DNA from: Hydractinia symbiolongicarpus
Taxonomy: Eukaryota > Cnidaria > Hydrozoa > Anthoathecata > Hydractiniidae
Assembly (NCBI RefSeq): GCF_029227915.1
Contig: NC_079878.1
Span: 21,227,501 to 21,291,500 of the forward strand
Reading direction: 5' to 3'
DNA length: 64,000 nucleotides
Shown here: piece by piece, positions 23,331-37,200 of the stretch
How the letters are laid out: each line of letters begins with the position of its first letter
How positions within the stretch are numbered: the first letter of the stretch is position 1
Program-made: the position numbers and the translations under genes
The notes under the pieces: model-generated
Database searches by the model: none
Seen by the model: only the letters and a program-made list of their open reading frames with translations
What the model was told of the DNA's origin: nothing

Positions 23331-24902
23331 AAATTACTCACCTATTTGTTTGACAACACTATATAGTTATAAAATCTATGAAAAAACAAAATCAAAAGAA
23401 TTAATAACAATAGCTTGAGTCTCGAATAAATGAATTAATATTTATTAGGACAGGAAAATAGTCAAAAAAATTAGCTAACAGGTGGGGAGGGGTGACTTGC
23501 ACCTAAGAGTAGGCATTTTGGGACTTTTCTTTATTGTGCAAGTTTGAGTGCAACTTAACTCTCCTTCAGAATAACAAAAACGAGGTGAAAATGAGCCACA
23601 AAACTTGTTTGCAAATAATAATAATTTAAATTTTTTTTGTTCTCATTTTAATACACATTAAAGAATATTACCTTTCCCATAATGGTTCAACAAGATTGAT
23701 TGATCTGTATACCAAAACAAATACGTCCATAGTTATAATGCCAATGTTTATTATATGTTACCTGAGAAAGGATTGTCTATCGAACATGTGCATATTTTGA
23801 ACCAAAGTATAAAAGTGACCTTATTCTCTTCTTTTCCTGCCTAACCCACATTTTTTCCTTTTGCGTTTTTTACATCTTTTTTAAAACTAGCGATCCCTAA
23901 GCTGCTTTTTTTAAAGGATTATTTAACTGGCACAAACATGAACTTTTTGGCATAACAGGTGTTTGAAAAATTAGCTCACTGAATGCATTAAGCTGCGTTA
24001 AGGCTTTAGCGACTGGTATGTAACTCAGTTGGCACACTCCATGGCACAGTTGAAGTTTTTAAATCTTTTCTGTCTCAGAAATAAATAAATAGGTTATTTT
24101 TTGGCTGAGGGCAGCAAATTAGAAAGTAATAATGAAACATCTTTTAGCATATCATTTGTGGTATTCTTTAATTAAACATGATTTTATTGTCTCTTGTATT
24201 TTGAGTCATTAATTTTTTTATGCTATATATAAGCATAAAAAATTACATATGTAAGCAAAAAAATATAGAATAAAAATGGTGCAACTAATGTACAATGTTT
24301 CTGAAGGTGGTAGGTTATTTTTTTTGTTACATATATTCACAGATGTTTATTGAAGGTTGTTATCGCTTTTAACAGTTATGTAATATTAATTTAAAAAATA
24401 TGCATAAAATAAATATTTTGGAAACACAACACTGTATGTTTGTTTCTCTCCATAGAAACGAAATTGTTTACTCCACCATCTTGTTATTTAATTTTTTTAA
24501 AGTTTACACAAAAGATTAATTATCAGCGAGAAAATGAAAGGTTAAGGTTTGTACTATCTATACATATATATGTATGAAGCAAAATAAAATGTTAAAATAA
24601 GCTTGTGCTCAGGTGTGATGAATGTTTTCTGATAAATGTTTTAACAGTTGTGTTTGTCTGTTAGTATTTTAATCGTAACTTCTAATGAGACACCTTTCTG
24701 TTTTGTTGTTAATGGAAATTATTTTGTCTATTTTGTTAATTGTTTTTTTTTATATATTTTTAAACATGAAGAGTAGTTAAAGTTTTCTTGTATCTAATTA
24801 AATCCACAAATTGATGTTTGAAATGACTATCATTTAATTTAGGTTGAAAAAACTGCTATTCTAAGCTAGAATTTAATTAATGTCAAGCAACTGTGCCTAA
24901 TC
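23331..24902. promoter_or_regulatory. Upstream region of ABCA copy B
   Basis: AT-rich sequence upstream of the first coding exon. From about 24140 on it is duplicated at 18430-20740. That conservation marks the duplication unit rather than any defined promoter element. No TATA box or start site can be fixed. Nothing else recognised. Confidence 0.35.
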
Positions 24903-27900
24903 ATGGCTGGTGTGTTCAGAAAGTTACGCTTGCTCATTTGGAAAAATTTCATCTTGCAGGTAAAATTCATGATTTTTTTCTGGTTTTGAAAAGTGCATAA
25001 CTTACTGTAAACTCTATCGAACTCTTCCCCAAGATATGTTGCACTCATTTTCAACCTAGTTTAAAATCATTTGCTCAAGTTGTACCCCAGATAATTCAGA
25101 CCAATAACTAGGACTTTTGACTTAAATTTGTAAGAATGTTACGCAAAACACTGTTACCTTTTATTGTCTTTAATACACTAAATAAATACATTATTGATTG
25201 TACATATTCTATTGTCATATCCAAAATAAGTAGAAATATATATTTTTCTTGTCTGAGTAAGTTAAGTCCTTAATAAGGCAATTAACGAGATGTATTGTGG
25301 TGGCTATTTGTCTGTTGTAGAAAGGTTCCTTTCAAGGTTTAGCAGAAACTTAATAAGAGAAATGTTGTTATCATCATTACAAAAAAAATTGATAAGATTT
25401 GTTAGATGTTTTATGAATTTTATGACTTTGAAGTGCAAATGTTAAAGACGTTTAAATGCTATTCCATATTGAACAATGCACCAGAAGCCAAGAATCCAAA
25501 ATCTTTTAACCTGCAATTCTGTTTAACCTGCATTCTGTTAAATATACAACTAAGCTAATTACTAGTGTTTCAATTGTGGATTCACCTTAAAACACTTTTT
25601 CAAAACCATTGTAAATGTTCAAGACAAATAAAGTTGAACAATATTTTTGCAACACGACATATACTAATATGGTTTAAAATTGCACTACATGATAATTTTA
25701 AATTAATTAATCTATCAGCCTGGATTTGAAGTTTTACATCATCATTACATTAAAATTATTTTTCTTAACTTTAGATCAGGCGTCCAATCGGCACTGCAGT
25801 TGAAATTCTGTTACCTATTGCATTTTTATCACTGCTTATTTTAGCCAGGTAATCTTATATGTTAATTAAAGAATTATAAAAAAGTTGTTGTAAATTGTAA
25901 TGGTGTAGTGTTGTAATTTCCCAGTTGTGTTCTTAGTTGTCCTTGTCGATATTTAAACATATTTTTGAATAAGGTTTCACTCTATCTCTTCATTAAGCTA
26001 TTACGATTTTAAAAAAAAGCGTTAGAGGCGTTGTGTTCTTATAAGATGCAATAGTGATGACCATCAAAAAGGGGGGAAACAGGATATTTTCAGGACATGT
26101 ATAAAAATGTTTTCAAATTTAAAATTAAACCAAAACTTTGTTTTACATTTTGCATCTGACAAATTAGAACCAAAACTTTCTTGTCTTGACACCAAAATGT
26201 TAACCACAAAACCTTTCATAAAATCCTTAATTAAGCCTCGCAGACCCTAAATATTTAAATTTCTGAATTACATCCTAATCAATATTATGTACTTTCAGGC
26301 AACTTATTAAGAACAACGAAAAATGTTTTTGTAAGTATATGATAACTATTCAGAGTTTAAAAAACCTTTTGCTCTATTTTTAATACTGGATTTATTTTTT
26401 TATAAAGTTTCATTCATATATTTTTTATTTCACACTTTTAGCTACTTTTAATCATCTGAACATTCCAAGCCAAGACTATATTAATGATTATGTAAAAAGG
26501 CTGAAGGGTGAAAAGATATTGGTGACGGGGCGGTTGACGATAGCATATTATCCGCACACTGAAATTAGTAAGTTTAGTACCAGAACAGTCTTGATTTGTT
26601 AATCAGGTGACACGCCTGTTTTTCATAGACAAGGAAATTGAGTACCTTAAAGTCGTGCATGAAAGATGCAATGTAATTTTCTGAAAATATGATGAAATTA
26701 AATTTACAAATATTTATGAATAACGAATTTATTTTTTACTTAGAGAAATTTATCCAAGTAAAATTTGGCAATCTGGCTGGTGAAATCCAAAATGCTGAGC
26801 TTGACAATGAAACAATTTTTAAATATAGACACTCTTGTGTAGCATTCACATTGAAACAATGCTGCATTATCAATAAATTTAGGGGGACCAGCGATCTGAG
26901 AATTCCAAAAAGTCAAGAAATAAAGTTTTTATCCTGTTTATTAAACTCAACCATGAACTATCTAAGTGCAAATAGAATTATGTTTAAAAAATGTTAATTT
27001 TGTAATAAGCAATTTCATGTTGGGAAATTGATATTTAAGTCATGGAAAAGTATATATAAAGATGGTACAATAACTATCTGTACACATAATTGTATGGGTA
27101 AAAGCATTATGACAGACCACTTCTACGGCAGGTTTTTGAGGTTCTCTTTTCCATTTTTCTACAAAACTGTAACTTTTACTTGTCTGTGCATTGTTAAAAA
27201 GATTGGAAAAAAGTTACTAGTCAAACTTCTGTTGTAATGTTTTGCGTAGTTTAAGCTGACGTAATAGCCTGAAACAAATTAGAAAACTGTAAATATTATT
27301 CCAATATTATAAAATTAAAATTTATTAAAAAAAACCTCTATTATTTAGTACTAGCATAGAGTTTTGTTAGAACTAAATACATATATTTCTTTTTTTCTCG
27401 AACTACTAGACTTTTAACTGTTCTCAAATACTTGTTTTATATGTAAATAAAATATAGTATTTTGATAATTTAATGCTTTCATATTTTTTAGCCACAAAAT
27501 TGATTGAGAAAGTTGCAAGGGGAGTTAACGTGGGCGTGGCATATAATGATTCAAATGGAATTTCGTTTGCATCAAAAGACGATCTCTTGAATGAAGTGAA
27601 AGAGTTTACAGATAAATATTTGGGAGGTAAATTTTATTTTTCTGCACATGCCAAAACTAATGCACAAGTAAGTATAAGCAAAAAAGTGTGTAAAAAGGTT
27701 TTTGAAAGCTGTTTTTATCTGTTGAATGATATGACAGATCACTGTGTAGGTACCGTGGATAGTTAAGTTGTTTATTTTACAGGATTTTTAGTGTCTTAAT
27801 AGCTTGTAGGTGTGTGCCTGTAAAATAATTTAAAAAAATTATCTGTCTTTATACTCTTATAAGTAAAAAAACATTTTAGTTATTGTGTGTTTTTTAAATT

Positions 27901-28247
27901 CTATACAACCTTTAGCATTTCTTAAAAAACAGGTATTGTTCTCTGGTCTGGTGTAAACCATTTAAATTGTTCTAAAACATTTAAAATTGTTTTTTTGTAT
28001 CTCTTCCTCTATGTTGTATTTGGGAGAAGTAAAGATGGTTGAATTTATCAACAAGTTATAATTTAAATAAATTTTTCCTAGCAATCATATTCGAAAATGT
28101 TGAAGCCAACAAGCCGTTTCCAAAAACTGTGGAGTACTCAATACGGCTACATCATTCAACAGGAGAGTTGTATGATTCAAGTGTAAAATCTTGGATGACA
28201 CGATGGGTTTATCCATTTTTTCAACAAGCTTCGCCACGCAAAAGCAG
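24903..28247 (+). CDS. ABCA: ABCA copy B exons 1-6: N-terminus, TM1 and first extracellular loop
   Basis: Exons 24903-24959, 25775-25848, 26299-26330, 26442-26567, 27492-27626, 28082-28247 (residues 1 to about 197). [10 protein letters not shown] followed by [22 protein letters not shown] is the cytosolic start and TM1. The remainder is the first part of the large loop, with [20 protein letters not shown] and [19 protein letters not shown]. Exon 3 is only 32 nt. All junction phases agree. Confidence 0.88.
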
Positions 28248-31200
28248 GTATATAATTAAAGTTTTTTCATTTGAAATAGTCTTTTGCACATATCATATTA
28301 AAAAAATATTGCAATGGCCAGAAGGCTTAAATAAGGTTTATTTCTTTTTGAAATCAGTATTTTACAAACCTCAAATTTGACAATCTAGCTTTTACAAGAA
28401 TATGTACAGGAAATGTTTTTACGGAAATCAGCTTGGTCTTTAAACAAGCAGGATCAGTACGTGGGGCTGATAATTTGGGAACAAATTTAAATATATATGA
28501 TAATCAAATAGGGATCCTCCTTCATGATTACAGTTACAGTTTATTCATCAGGTAGTCAAAAATAGCATTTTATTAACATTTTGCTTTTTACTTTTTCACA
28601 TCATTTCTTAACAAATGTAAGTACAGGTTAAGGTGAGACTAAGTTGCAATAAAAATCTTAGCAGGAAATTAATACTATATATAACACAAATGGTAAGTGA
28701 GCAATCCCTATAAACAGCCTCATATGAACACCCTCTTCTTGTTCTTGGTTTGTATACCCTAAGCCAAAAAGCTTTTTTTAATGTTCTTTAATAAATAACC
28801 ACTAAATGATAGTATAATGCAATAAAGACCCAGTTATTTACATATTTTTTTGTGCAAATCTTTCCTGGCTTGTTTTTGAAGCAGATTTGACTCTTAATAT
28901 TTTTGTATCACTTTGCGTTTCCTCTTACTTTTCCTGCAATAATACATGTCAAATTTATTTCCTCTTTTTAGTTTTTATCTAAGCCCTTTCTTGAGTCTTC
29001 AGTATTTCATGGATTCTGCTATTTTGCAACATTACACAAGTGCTAACTACACAGTTGCAGAAGACATCCAGGTACATTGTAACAATTTTTAAAATTATTT
29101 AGTATGGAAAGAATTGATCTCTGACAATACTATGTCTTTTTTGCAGCAATTTCCATATCCTGATTATATTGAAGATACCTTTATCCAAATCATTCAAGGC
29201 ACCATGCCTCTTGTCTTTGTTTTGGCATACGTATACAGTGCTGTTATGATTGTTAAGGTAATTTTATAAGCACATCTCTTGTACGTCTTATTAAAACTTT
29301 AGACTGTATTATATATTATTTTTGTGTAGGAACTGGTAGCAGAGAAGCAATGTCGGTTAAAAGAGAGTATGAAGATGATGGGACTGGCCAATTGGGTTCA
29401 CTGGACAGCCTGGTTTATTAAAATATTCTTGTTTTTGTTCTTGAGCATTATTATCCAAACTGCAATACTGAAGGTTCCTATTTTGTTAGTTTGTGTAGTT
29501 GAAAATCTTCTATAGTAGATGTTATTTATAACATCTCAATGAAACAGTTAAATGACATAATTTATGACTAAAGTGTAAATTCATTATATTTAGGGTGGTA
29601 AAATCTTTGAGTTTGCAGATACTGGCGTTGTGTTTGTTTTCCTTCTGTTGTACTTTCTTTCCACCATATTCTACCTGTTCTTCTGCAGGTAAAAAATGAT
29701 TTATTATAGGACTATAACTACAACATTTAAGGAAAAGCTCACTTATAAATTTTGTAAAATACATTTATAGTGTATTTTTCTCCAATGCAATTCGAGGAAT
29801 GTTATTTGCTGCAGTTTTGTGGTTTGCTACATATGCGCCATTCTCAACATTTGCACAACCAGAAAAGTTTGAGGAACTAAGCAGGTACTATTCGTTTCAC
29901 TTCTTTTCTAAATTCTGTTACATTAAAAAGAAACTCGTTTTTATTATTAGTTGAATATCACTATTTTAAAGATGACCTTTTATTTAATATTTTTACAACT
30001 AAAACAAGACAATCTAGCGATTATCACAAATTTTGCTTGCCATCTAAATAATGGAAACTTCTGCAAGTTTATTAAAGTACAAGGGAATGGTCGAGCTACT
30101 TCATCAAGTATTATTCATTGAGATTTATTGAAAGTATTATCCAACCTAAAAAGTGTAAATATCTTTTAATTTTTTTAATTTGTGGTCAAAAAATATGATA
30201 CAAAAGAGAAGCTAATTATTAATAATTAAAGAAGAAGAAAGTAAAATAATTGTTTACAAGGTTAAAGTTAAAATTATTTTGGCTTTATGACACACACATT
30301 AGCCATCCAAGAAGTAATATATGTCCACAGAAGATTTTTGAAAATTCATTTTTTTACTTCAGCTCCTTGACCATAATGTTAGGTAGGGTAATTCAAGATG
30401 TATAAAAGTATATACTTCTTAGTTTATATAACTGAGTATCTAAAGCTTGTATAAAGGTAAAAAAAGTGAAAAAGATGCAAACCGGAACTAAACCTTGATG
30501 CATAAATAAATCTAATTGGCTATATAAAATCAATTCATCCTCCTGGTCTCCTAGTTATGTACTCTGGTGATCTCGTGAACATCCCTGGTTAAAAATAAAC
30601 ACTGGAATGTATAGGCACATGAAAAGTATAAGGTTTTTAATTGGTTAGTAGAGGTAAAGTCCAGCGCAAAGGTGTGGAAATAAAAACACTGACCAGGTAA
30701 AAAATCAATATTAAAACATGGATATTTATCGGCGCTGGCTTGGTTGAAAATTTATATTTGTTTTGGCAGGCAAAGATTGAGATACAAGGCAGGTATAATC
30801 TATACTAAAGCGTTTGCAAGGCGATGAAAAATAATAATAATAATTTTTTAGTCTGTTTGGCCATTGTTTAAGGCCAGCTAAGCTACTATTTTTAAAACAA
30901 TTGATTATTCACTCCACTGCGAGAATCATATTATTATGGAAAATCATTATTTTTTGCAGTGAAAAGAAGTTTGCGTCTTGTCTTCTTCCAAACACTTGCC
31001 TGGGTATCATGGTTCAAATTATATCACGTCGCGAATCATCTAAAGTTGGTGTGACATGGGATAATATTAACAAGAAAACATCTGTTGATGATAATTTCAC
31101 TCTTGCTACAGCCTTTGGTGTACTAATTCTCGACTGTGTGATCTATGGAATTTTAACATGGTTAGTTTTAGAATTTTCTGATGTACCAAAATATCAAGCC

Positions 31201-34200
31201 ACTAATAAGGTACAGCCATTTTCATTTATTTTTTATTTTTTTTCATTTTATGCAACACTTATTATTGACTTAGGTACATAGAAAATGTCTTTCCTGGAGA
31301 ATATGGAGTGCCACGGCCACTTTATTTTCCATTCCAACCATCTTATTGGTGTGGTTCCAGAAGTACTTCCCAGTTTGGAAGCTTAGAAGAACTAAAAGGA
31401 AACAAGGTTCACCCAAATGCTGACTTTGAAGACGAACCTGAAGATTTAAATATTGGTGTATCTATTAAAGAATTGCGGAAAGTTTTTGACGTATGTTGTT
31501 TCTGAGATTTATTCACTTTATTTTTATGTTTTAAGACCAATTTTTGTTGTAACAAGCACCTTAAGTGTACAAATTTTTACGAGGATTTATTTTCGCGAGC
31601 TAAAAAAAATTGCATTTCGCTAGGATTTATTTTTGCAAATCAATGGTTTTCGAGAATTCCCTATATATTTGGTTACATTTTGCGAGGATTTAATTTAATA
31701 GGTAAAACTTTGTGAATATTATTTGTGCATATCTATGTTTTAATATATATAACCAAAAATTCACCTCTTTTGAATTTGGCTATATGCCCTACCTCATAGT
31801 GTTTTCTGCATGCAACTTTTAATTAGTGGGAAATGTGCAAAACCTATATTTTTTTCTTAATCACAATGGTTGGCAACTTTAGGTATATTAAAAATAAAAT
31901 TTATTTATTATATCTTGAACTTTTCTTACAGAGGCTCCATGTTGTGTATTGTTTTGTTTAAGGGGATCTTAACATACAAAGTTTGGGCCTTTTAATCATG
32001 TATGGAAAGTGCAATTTGCAACAAACAATGATATTGCATTTTTTCAAAGTTATGCGGACAGCAGCACATGATTATCTGACCAAACATGCAAAAGAGGCTT
32101 TTATATTCATTGTGATGGGTGCTATATCTAGCAAGTACTTTTAAAAATACAACAGCATTTCAACAGTTACACCAATGGGACATTTTTTGTGTGTTTCCCC
32201 TGCCGGAAAAGGATTGCTTATGTAAACATTATCATACTTCTTAATTCCCCACCCCACTCTTAATTAGTCAACCTAATATCTTGACAATTAATAAGCAGCC
32301 ATGTACATAATCATTGTATTATGCTAATAATGCTAAAAATTGTTTACTAACCCTAGAGCTACCTCTTTTGAGCAAGCCTTAAAGTGGGTTTCCACTCAAA
32401 CGAAAGCAGTCGAATCAATCTACCTCGATCAAAACGTTCAATGGTGTTTTTATGAAAATTGGTTTTCACTTACATTTGACCATGCCACGATCAATGGTGA
32501 ATTATTCAAATTTATTTCAAAACAAACAATAACACAAATTTGAGATAAAATAATGGTATTAAACACGCACTTAGAGTTTCATGACATAAATTTCATAAAT
32601 ATGATAACCGAAATATACTCATATACTGACTAAGTACTCATTTCTTTGTTGATTTGCTTACATTACTGGGTATAAATCAATCTTATTGGATAAATTTAGT
32701 CGATTCAAGTAGAAAGCAATTCTTCTTTTAAACCGCCAGGTCAACGTTGATCGACAAAGATTATGCAATGTTTTGCATTCATTTGAGTGGAAACATGCCT
32801 TAAGCCTAGTTTTTCAAGATACAACTTTCTTGCACATTAAGAATTTGTTGATTTGGCACTAATTCTTTTGGTAATATTAATGTTGCAAAAACACCCAGTT
32901 AATGGGTATTTTCACTATATCACATTGTTAAAAAATTCACCACGTCTTTACATATATGTTTAGAGTGCAGCTGGTAAGAAAGTAGCAGTTGATGGGCTAA
33001 GTTTAAACATTTATAAAGGACAAATCACAGCTTTGCTGGGTCACAATGGAGCTGGTTAGTATAACTCCGTGTTTACACACAAATGTATGTTGAACAATAT
33101 AAAATTTCAGTCTCACTATTGAAGTCACAGAGAATCAATGTTAGTCTTCAATAAATGTTAAAAAACAGACCTTGCAAAATAGACTGCCAGGAATTACGAT
33201 AGAAGTGGTCAAAATTGGAGATTAGTGTTATTTAATTTAAAAAAAAAACCATAAGCCTGTTTCAACCGAATACCAATTACTTATGTTTTTATTTTTTCTT
33301 AAGTCACATGTTTTGGTACATATTGATGACTTTTTAGGAAAAACAACAACAATGTCTATTCTAACTGGTTTGTTTTCACCAACTTCTGGTGAAGCAACAA
33401 TCAATGGTAGAAGTATTTACACAGACATGGATGGCATACGAGAAAGCCTTGGATTATGTCCACAACATAACGTTCTCTTTGATCGATTAACTGTTAAAGA
33501 GCATTTAGAGTTCTTTTCTGCTTTAAAGGTAATCCTAGTGTAATATCCTTGTTTTACTAGATTTGTCTATTGCATATCTATAAATGTAACAATAATGTTT
33601 AAATTGAAAAAAGTGAATGAATAAAAGGATGAATAAATGAATAAATGAATGAATGGTGTATTTAGAATGTTCCAAAAGCACAAGGTAAAATTGAAATAGA
33701 TCAAATGATCAATGACATACAACTTAAAGATAAGGCCAATCAAATGTCATCTACTCTGTCTGGTGGTATGAAAAGAAAATTATGGTATGTTTCTTGCTTT
33801 GTTATTTACGAAATTTGTTTTGTCAACCAATTCTTTCCAATGCTTATACTATTTGTGTTAATTAATATTCTTCAATTTAATATTTTTCAATTGTTTTCTG
33901 ACACGTGGATTTTTATTAGCTGTGCTATTGCTTTGCTTGGTGGTTCAGAAACTGTTTTCCTTGATGAGCCGACATCTGGGATGGATCCATATGCGAGACG
34001 TGCAACTTGGGATTTACTGCAGAAATACAGAGCTAACAAAACAATTATCTTAACAACTCATTTTATGTAAGTATGTACTTAGAATTAACTATTAATATAA
34101 CATCCATATACATCTGTCGTCATGCAAAATGGTAACTGCAGTAGTAAGGCACATTAAATTCGCTAAATAAAGGACAAGCGAACTTGTGAATTTATCTATG

Positions 34201-37200
34201 GGCCATTGATTAGTTTCCAAGTGTTCTTAAACATGCATAATTAAATAGTAAGTATTTTTGGTTATGGACAACTACCTGGTAAATTTCTAGCTTTAACTGA
34301 CCTTTTGTATTACATTTTATTTTTTTATTACATTACCATTATTGAGAGAAATTACCATGCTTTTAACCATGTTACATTCATGTCTGAATTTTCTAGGGAC
34401 GAAGCAGATCATTTAGGTGATCGAATTGCAATCATGGCCGATGGTCAACTTCGTTGTTGTGGATCTTCTTTATTTCTAAAGAAAAGGTAAGTACAGAGTT
34501 TAAGCTAACACAATTATTCAAAATGCATGGTTGTAATGTTACATAACAATTTATTTAGATATGGAGTCGGCTATCATATGACATTAGTTAAAGGAGATAA
34601 CTTTCAGGAGACAAAAACAAGATCTCTAATTTCTCAGCATGTCCCCACATCTAAGATGGTTGGGAATGTTGGAATGGAAATAAGTTACATTTTGGATGAG
34701 GATAGCACAAAACAATTTAAAGGGTTATTCGAAGTCCTAGAAGGTTTTATTTTTATATAATATTATATATACTTTTATTTGATACTCTATCTATCTGAAT
34801 TAGCAACCCAGATAGGTTATCAGTGTGGTGGCTGACTATAAAAAATTGGGTGTATTTTTTGCAACATAGAAAAATTAAACTACAAAGTAAGAATTTGTTG
34901 CTACGCCGTATGACATTTTTATACAGCGTATAAAGAATATATACTGCATATTAAAAAATGTTTAATTATAGCATTGAACTAATGCTTCAAGATTTAAAAA
35001 TATGTAATGTATAAATTTTAACAAGTATCTCAAATGGCAGAAGCATGTCACATTTGGTAGGAAAAATTGATGAGATAATCAGCTGTAATTTTCAATTACC
35101 CATAGTATAGTATCATATAAACAACATTTGAGCAAAATCTGGAAGATTTTTTGTGACGTTGGCATAGATAAAAAAGTCAAATTAAGCTTGTTAAATTAAT
35201 GTAATTGACATTGTGACACAGACTTGTGTATTATAATAGATGTAGAAAAACTGAAACCCAGTAAAATTCTTCTTCCAGATTTTTTCTTTTAACAATAGAA
35301 TTTTAAAAAACGGCCTGTTTGCTAATGCAGAAAAATACGGTATATTCTATATTCACAAAGCGAACAAAAAAATTATTATGTATTTCATTATTTTAAAACG
35401 TAACTTGTACTTTGTAGAAAAAAAGGATGAATTTGGTATCAGTAGTTTTGGTATATCTGTCACAACATTAGAAGAAGTTTTTTTAAAAGTAGGAGAAGGA
35501 GAGACACTTGGAATTGAAAAGTAAGTAACTTAATAAGCATCATTAAGGCACGCAATACCATAGTATTAGAAATCTGTGATTAGGAAATTGACTAAAGGCT
35601 AATTCTAACCGTAACTCTAACCCTGTAATGGTCAATTAACTCTCAGCCTTCGTCTGATAATGTGCAAAGTATAAGACAATGTACTCTTTGGCAGTGAATT
35701 GTAAGGGGACGAGGAGGGGGGGTGTAATAGCAAGGAAGGGCCGATATTTTTGGAAAAGATTATAAAAGGGGGGGGGGGGTGTTAATAAATGGGACGAGGT
35801 GGATTTTTGTAGAAATCCATAAAATGGGGGGGGGGGGGGGGTGTCATTACTGAAGGGGGGGGATTTTGGTTAGTTTTGTTTTTCTTACGCTAATTTCAAA
35901 CAGTTATCTCAAGTGATAAATGTGTTCGAAATGGTTTAAATATGATACCCTTGCATTGCAATAATAATCAAAAGAACATAACAGTTTCCCCCCTCCCCCC
36001 CCCCTTACACAACCAATCAAAATTAGCATTATGCAACTAATTATTTGATTAAATTCACTGTAATACTTTTAATGTGTTTACATACAACTTTTTCAATTTA
36101 GTGAAGCAACAGATAATGATGGTGATGATGTTGTGAAGCTGCATAATATAGATCGCACTGAGTCCATGATTGCTCGTGATAGTATGTTATAGTATATATG
36201 TTATTATAATTTTTTTGTGATTTTCTACGTGCGTTTGATAATTTGACTAATTAAAAAAACAAAGTGTGGCTTTTAAAATTACATTTTTTTATTTTGTTAC
36301 AGTAGACTAGTTATAGAGAAATGTATTCGTTTAGTTGTTTTTTTCTGTGTTGTGTTCTGTCTGAAAAATGCATTTTTTGGTCTCCTGTGATTTTAAAAGT
36401 AAAAAAAAAATCAGAAATTTTGTAGCGTAATGTTTTGAGCACATTTTTTGAATGTTTTTTCCCTCTAAAAAGTTATGGATTTTTGTTGCTGTTTATTAAT
36501 CAAATCAAAGTTGTTTGGTGTTCTTATAACAGTAACTTTTATTTCCAAACTTGTGTATATGATCCTATGACAAAGTTATCAATTAAGCTAGTTAATTTTT
36601 GTATATATACAAGAAAAATGAATTTATAATATGTTCTCAAACATGAGTGATGTAGGACCTGTTTCTTTGCTTAAATATTTATTATTTTTGCACTAACAGC
36701 TTGCAGGTAAAATAAAACCAGGACCTATATATGTTAGATTTTTTAATGTTCTTAAATTCAACAATGCCTTATATAATTATTGCCATTGAAAGATCCTATC
36801 TGCTGTGATCTAAACAAAACATATCCCACAGATCTTTAACGCCAGAATGTTTGAAAGATTTTTCTTGGAGTTAAGAAAGTGCGGAATTTTAGATGTGAGG
36901 ATTCTAAAAAAACTGTCAAACATTTACTTATTCAAATCCTACTTAGTACAAATGTTAAAACTACAAAGGTATTCTTCCTTTGTAATGGATTCATCATTTC
37001 ATTGTACATCAAAACGTGCTTCTTTTTTTCTTTCAGGCAGAATATCAGCAATTTTTATACCTACTTTTTATTTTAGCTTTACTAACTGGTTTTGCGTTAA
37101 AGACTACTCAGTTCAAAGCCATGTTTATTAAACGATTTTTAAATTCAAAACGAGAAAAGAAGGCTTTGATTACGCAAATCGTACTTCCCTTGTTGCTGGT

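Noticed and set aside
26689-27237. Open frames of 102 and 69 codons in intron 4 of ABCA copy B, possible extra exons
   Set aside because: Exons 26442-26567 and 27492-27626 already join in phase and the frames have no ABCA similarity.
28381-28560. Possible additional ABCA exon between 28247 and 28972
   Set aside because: No good acceptor/donor pair with an open frame was found. 28247 to 28972 joins in phase and gives the family's FLSLQY motif directly.
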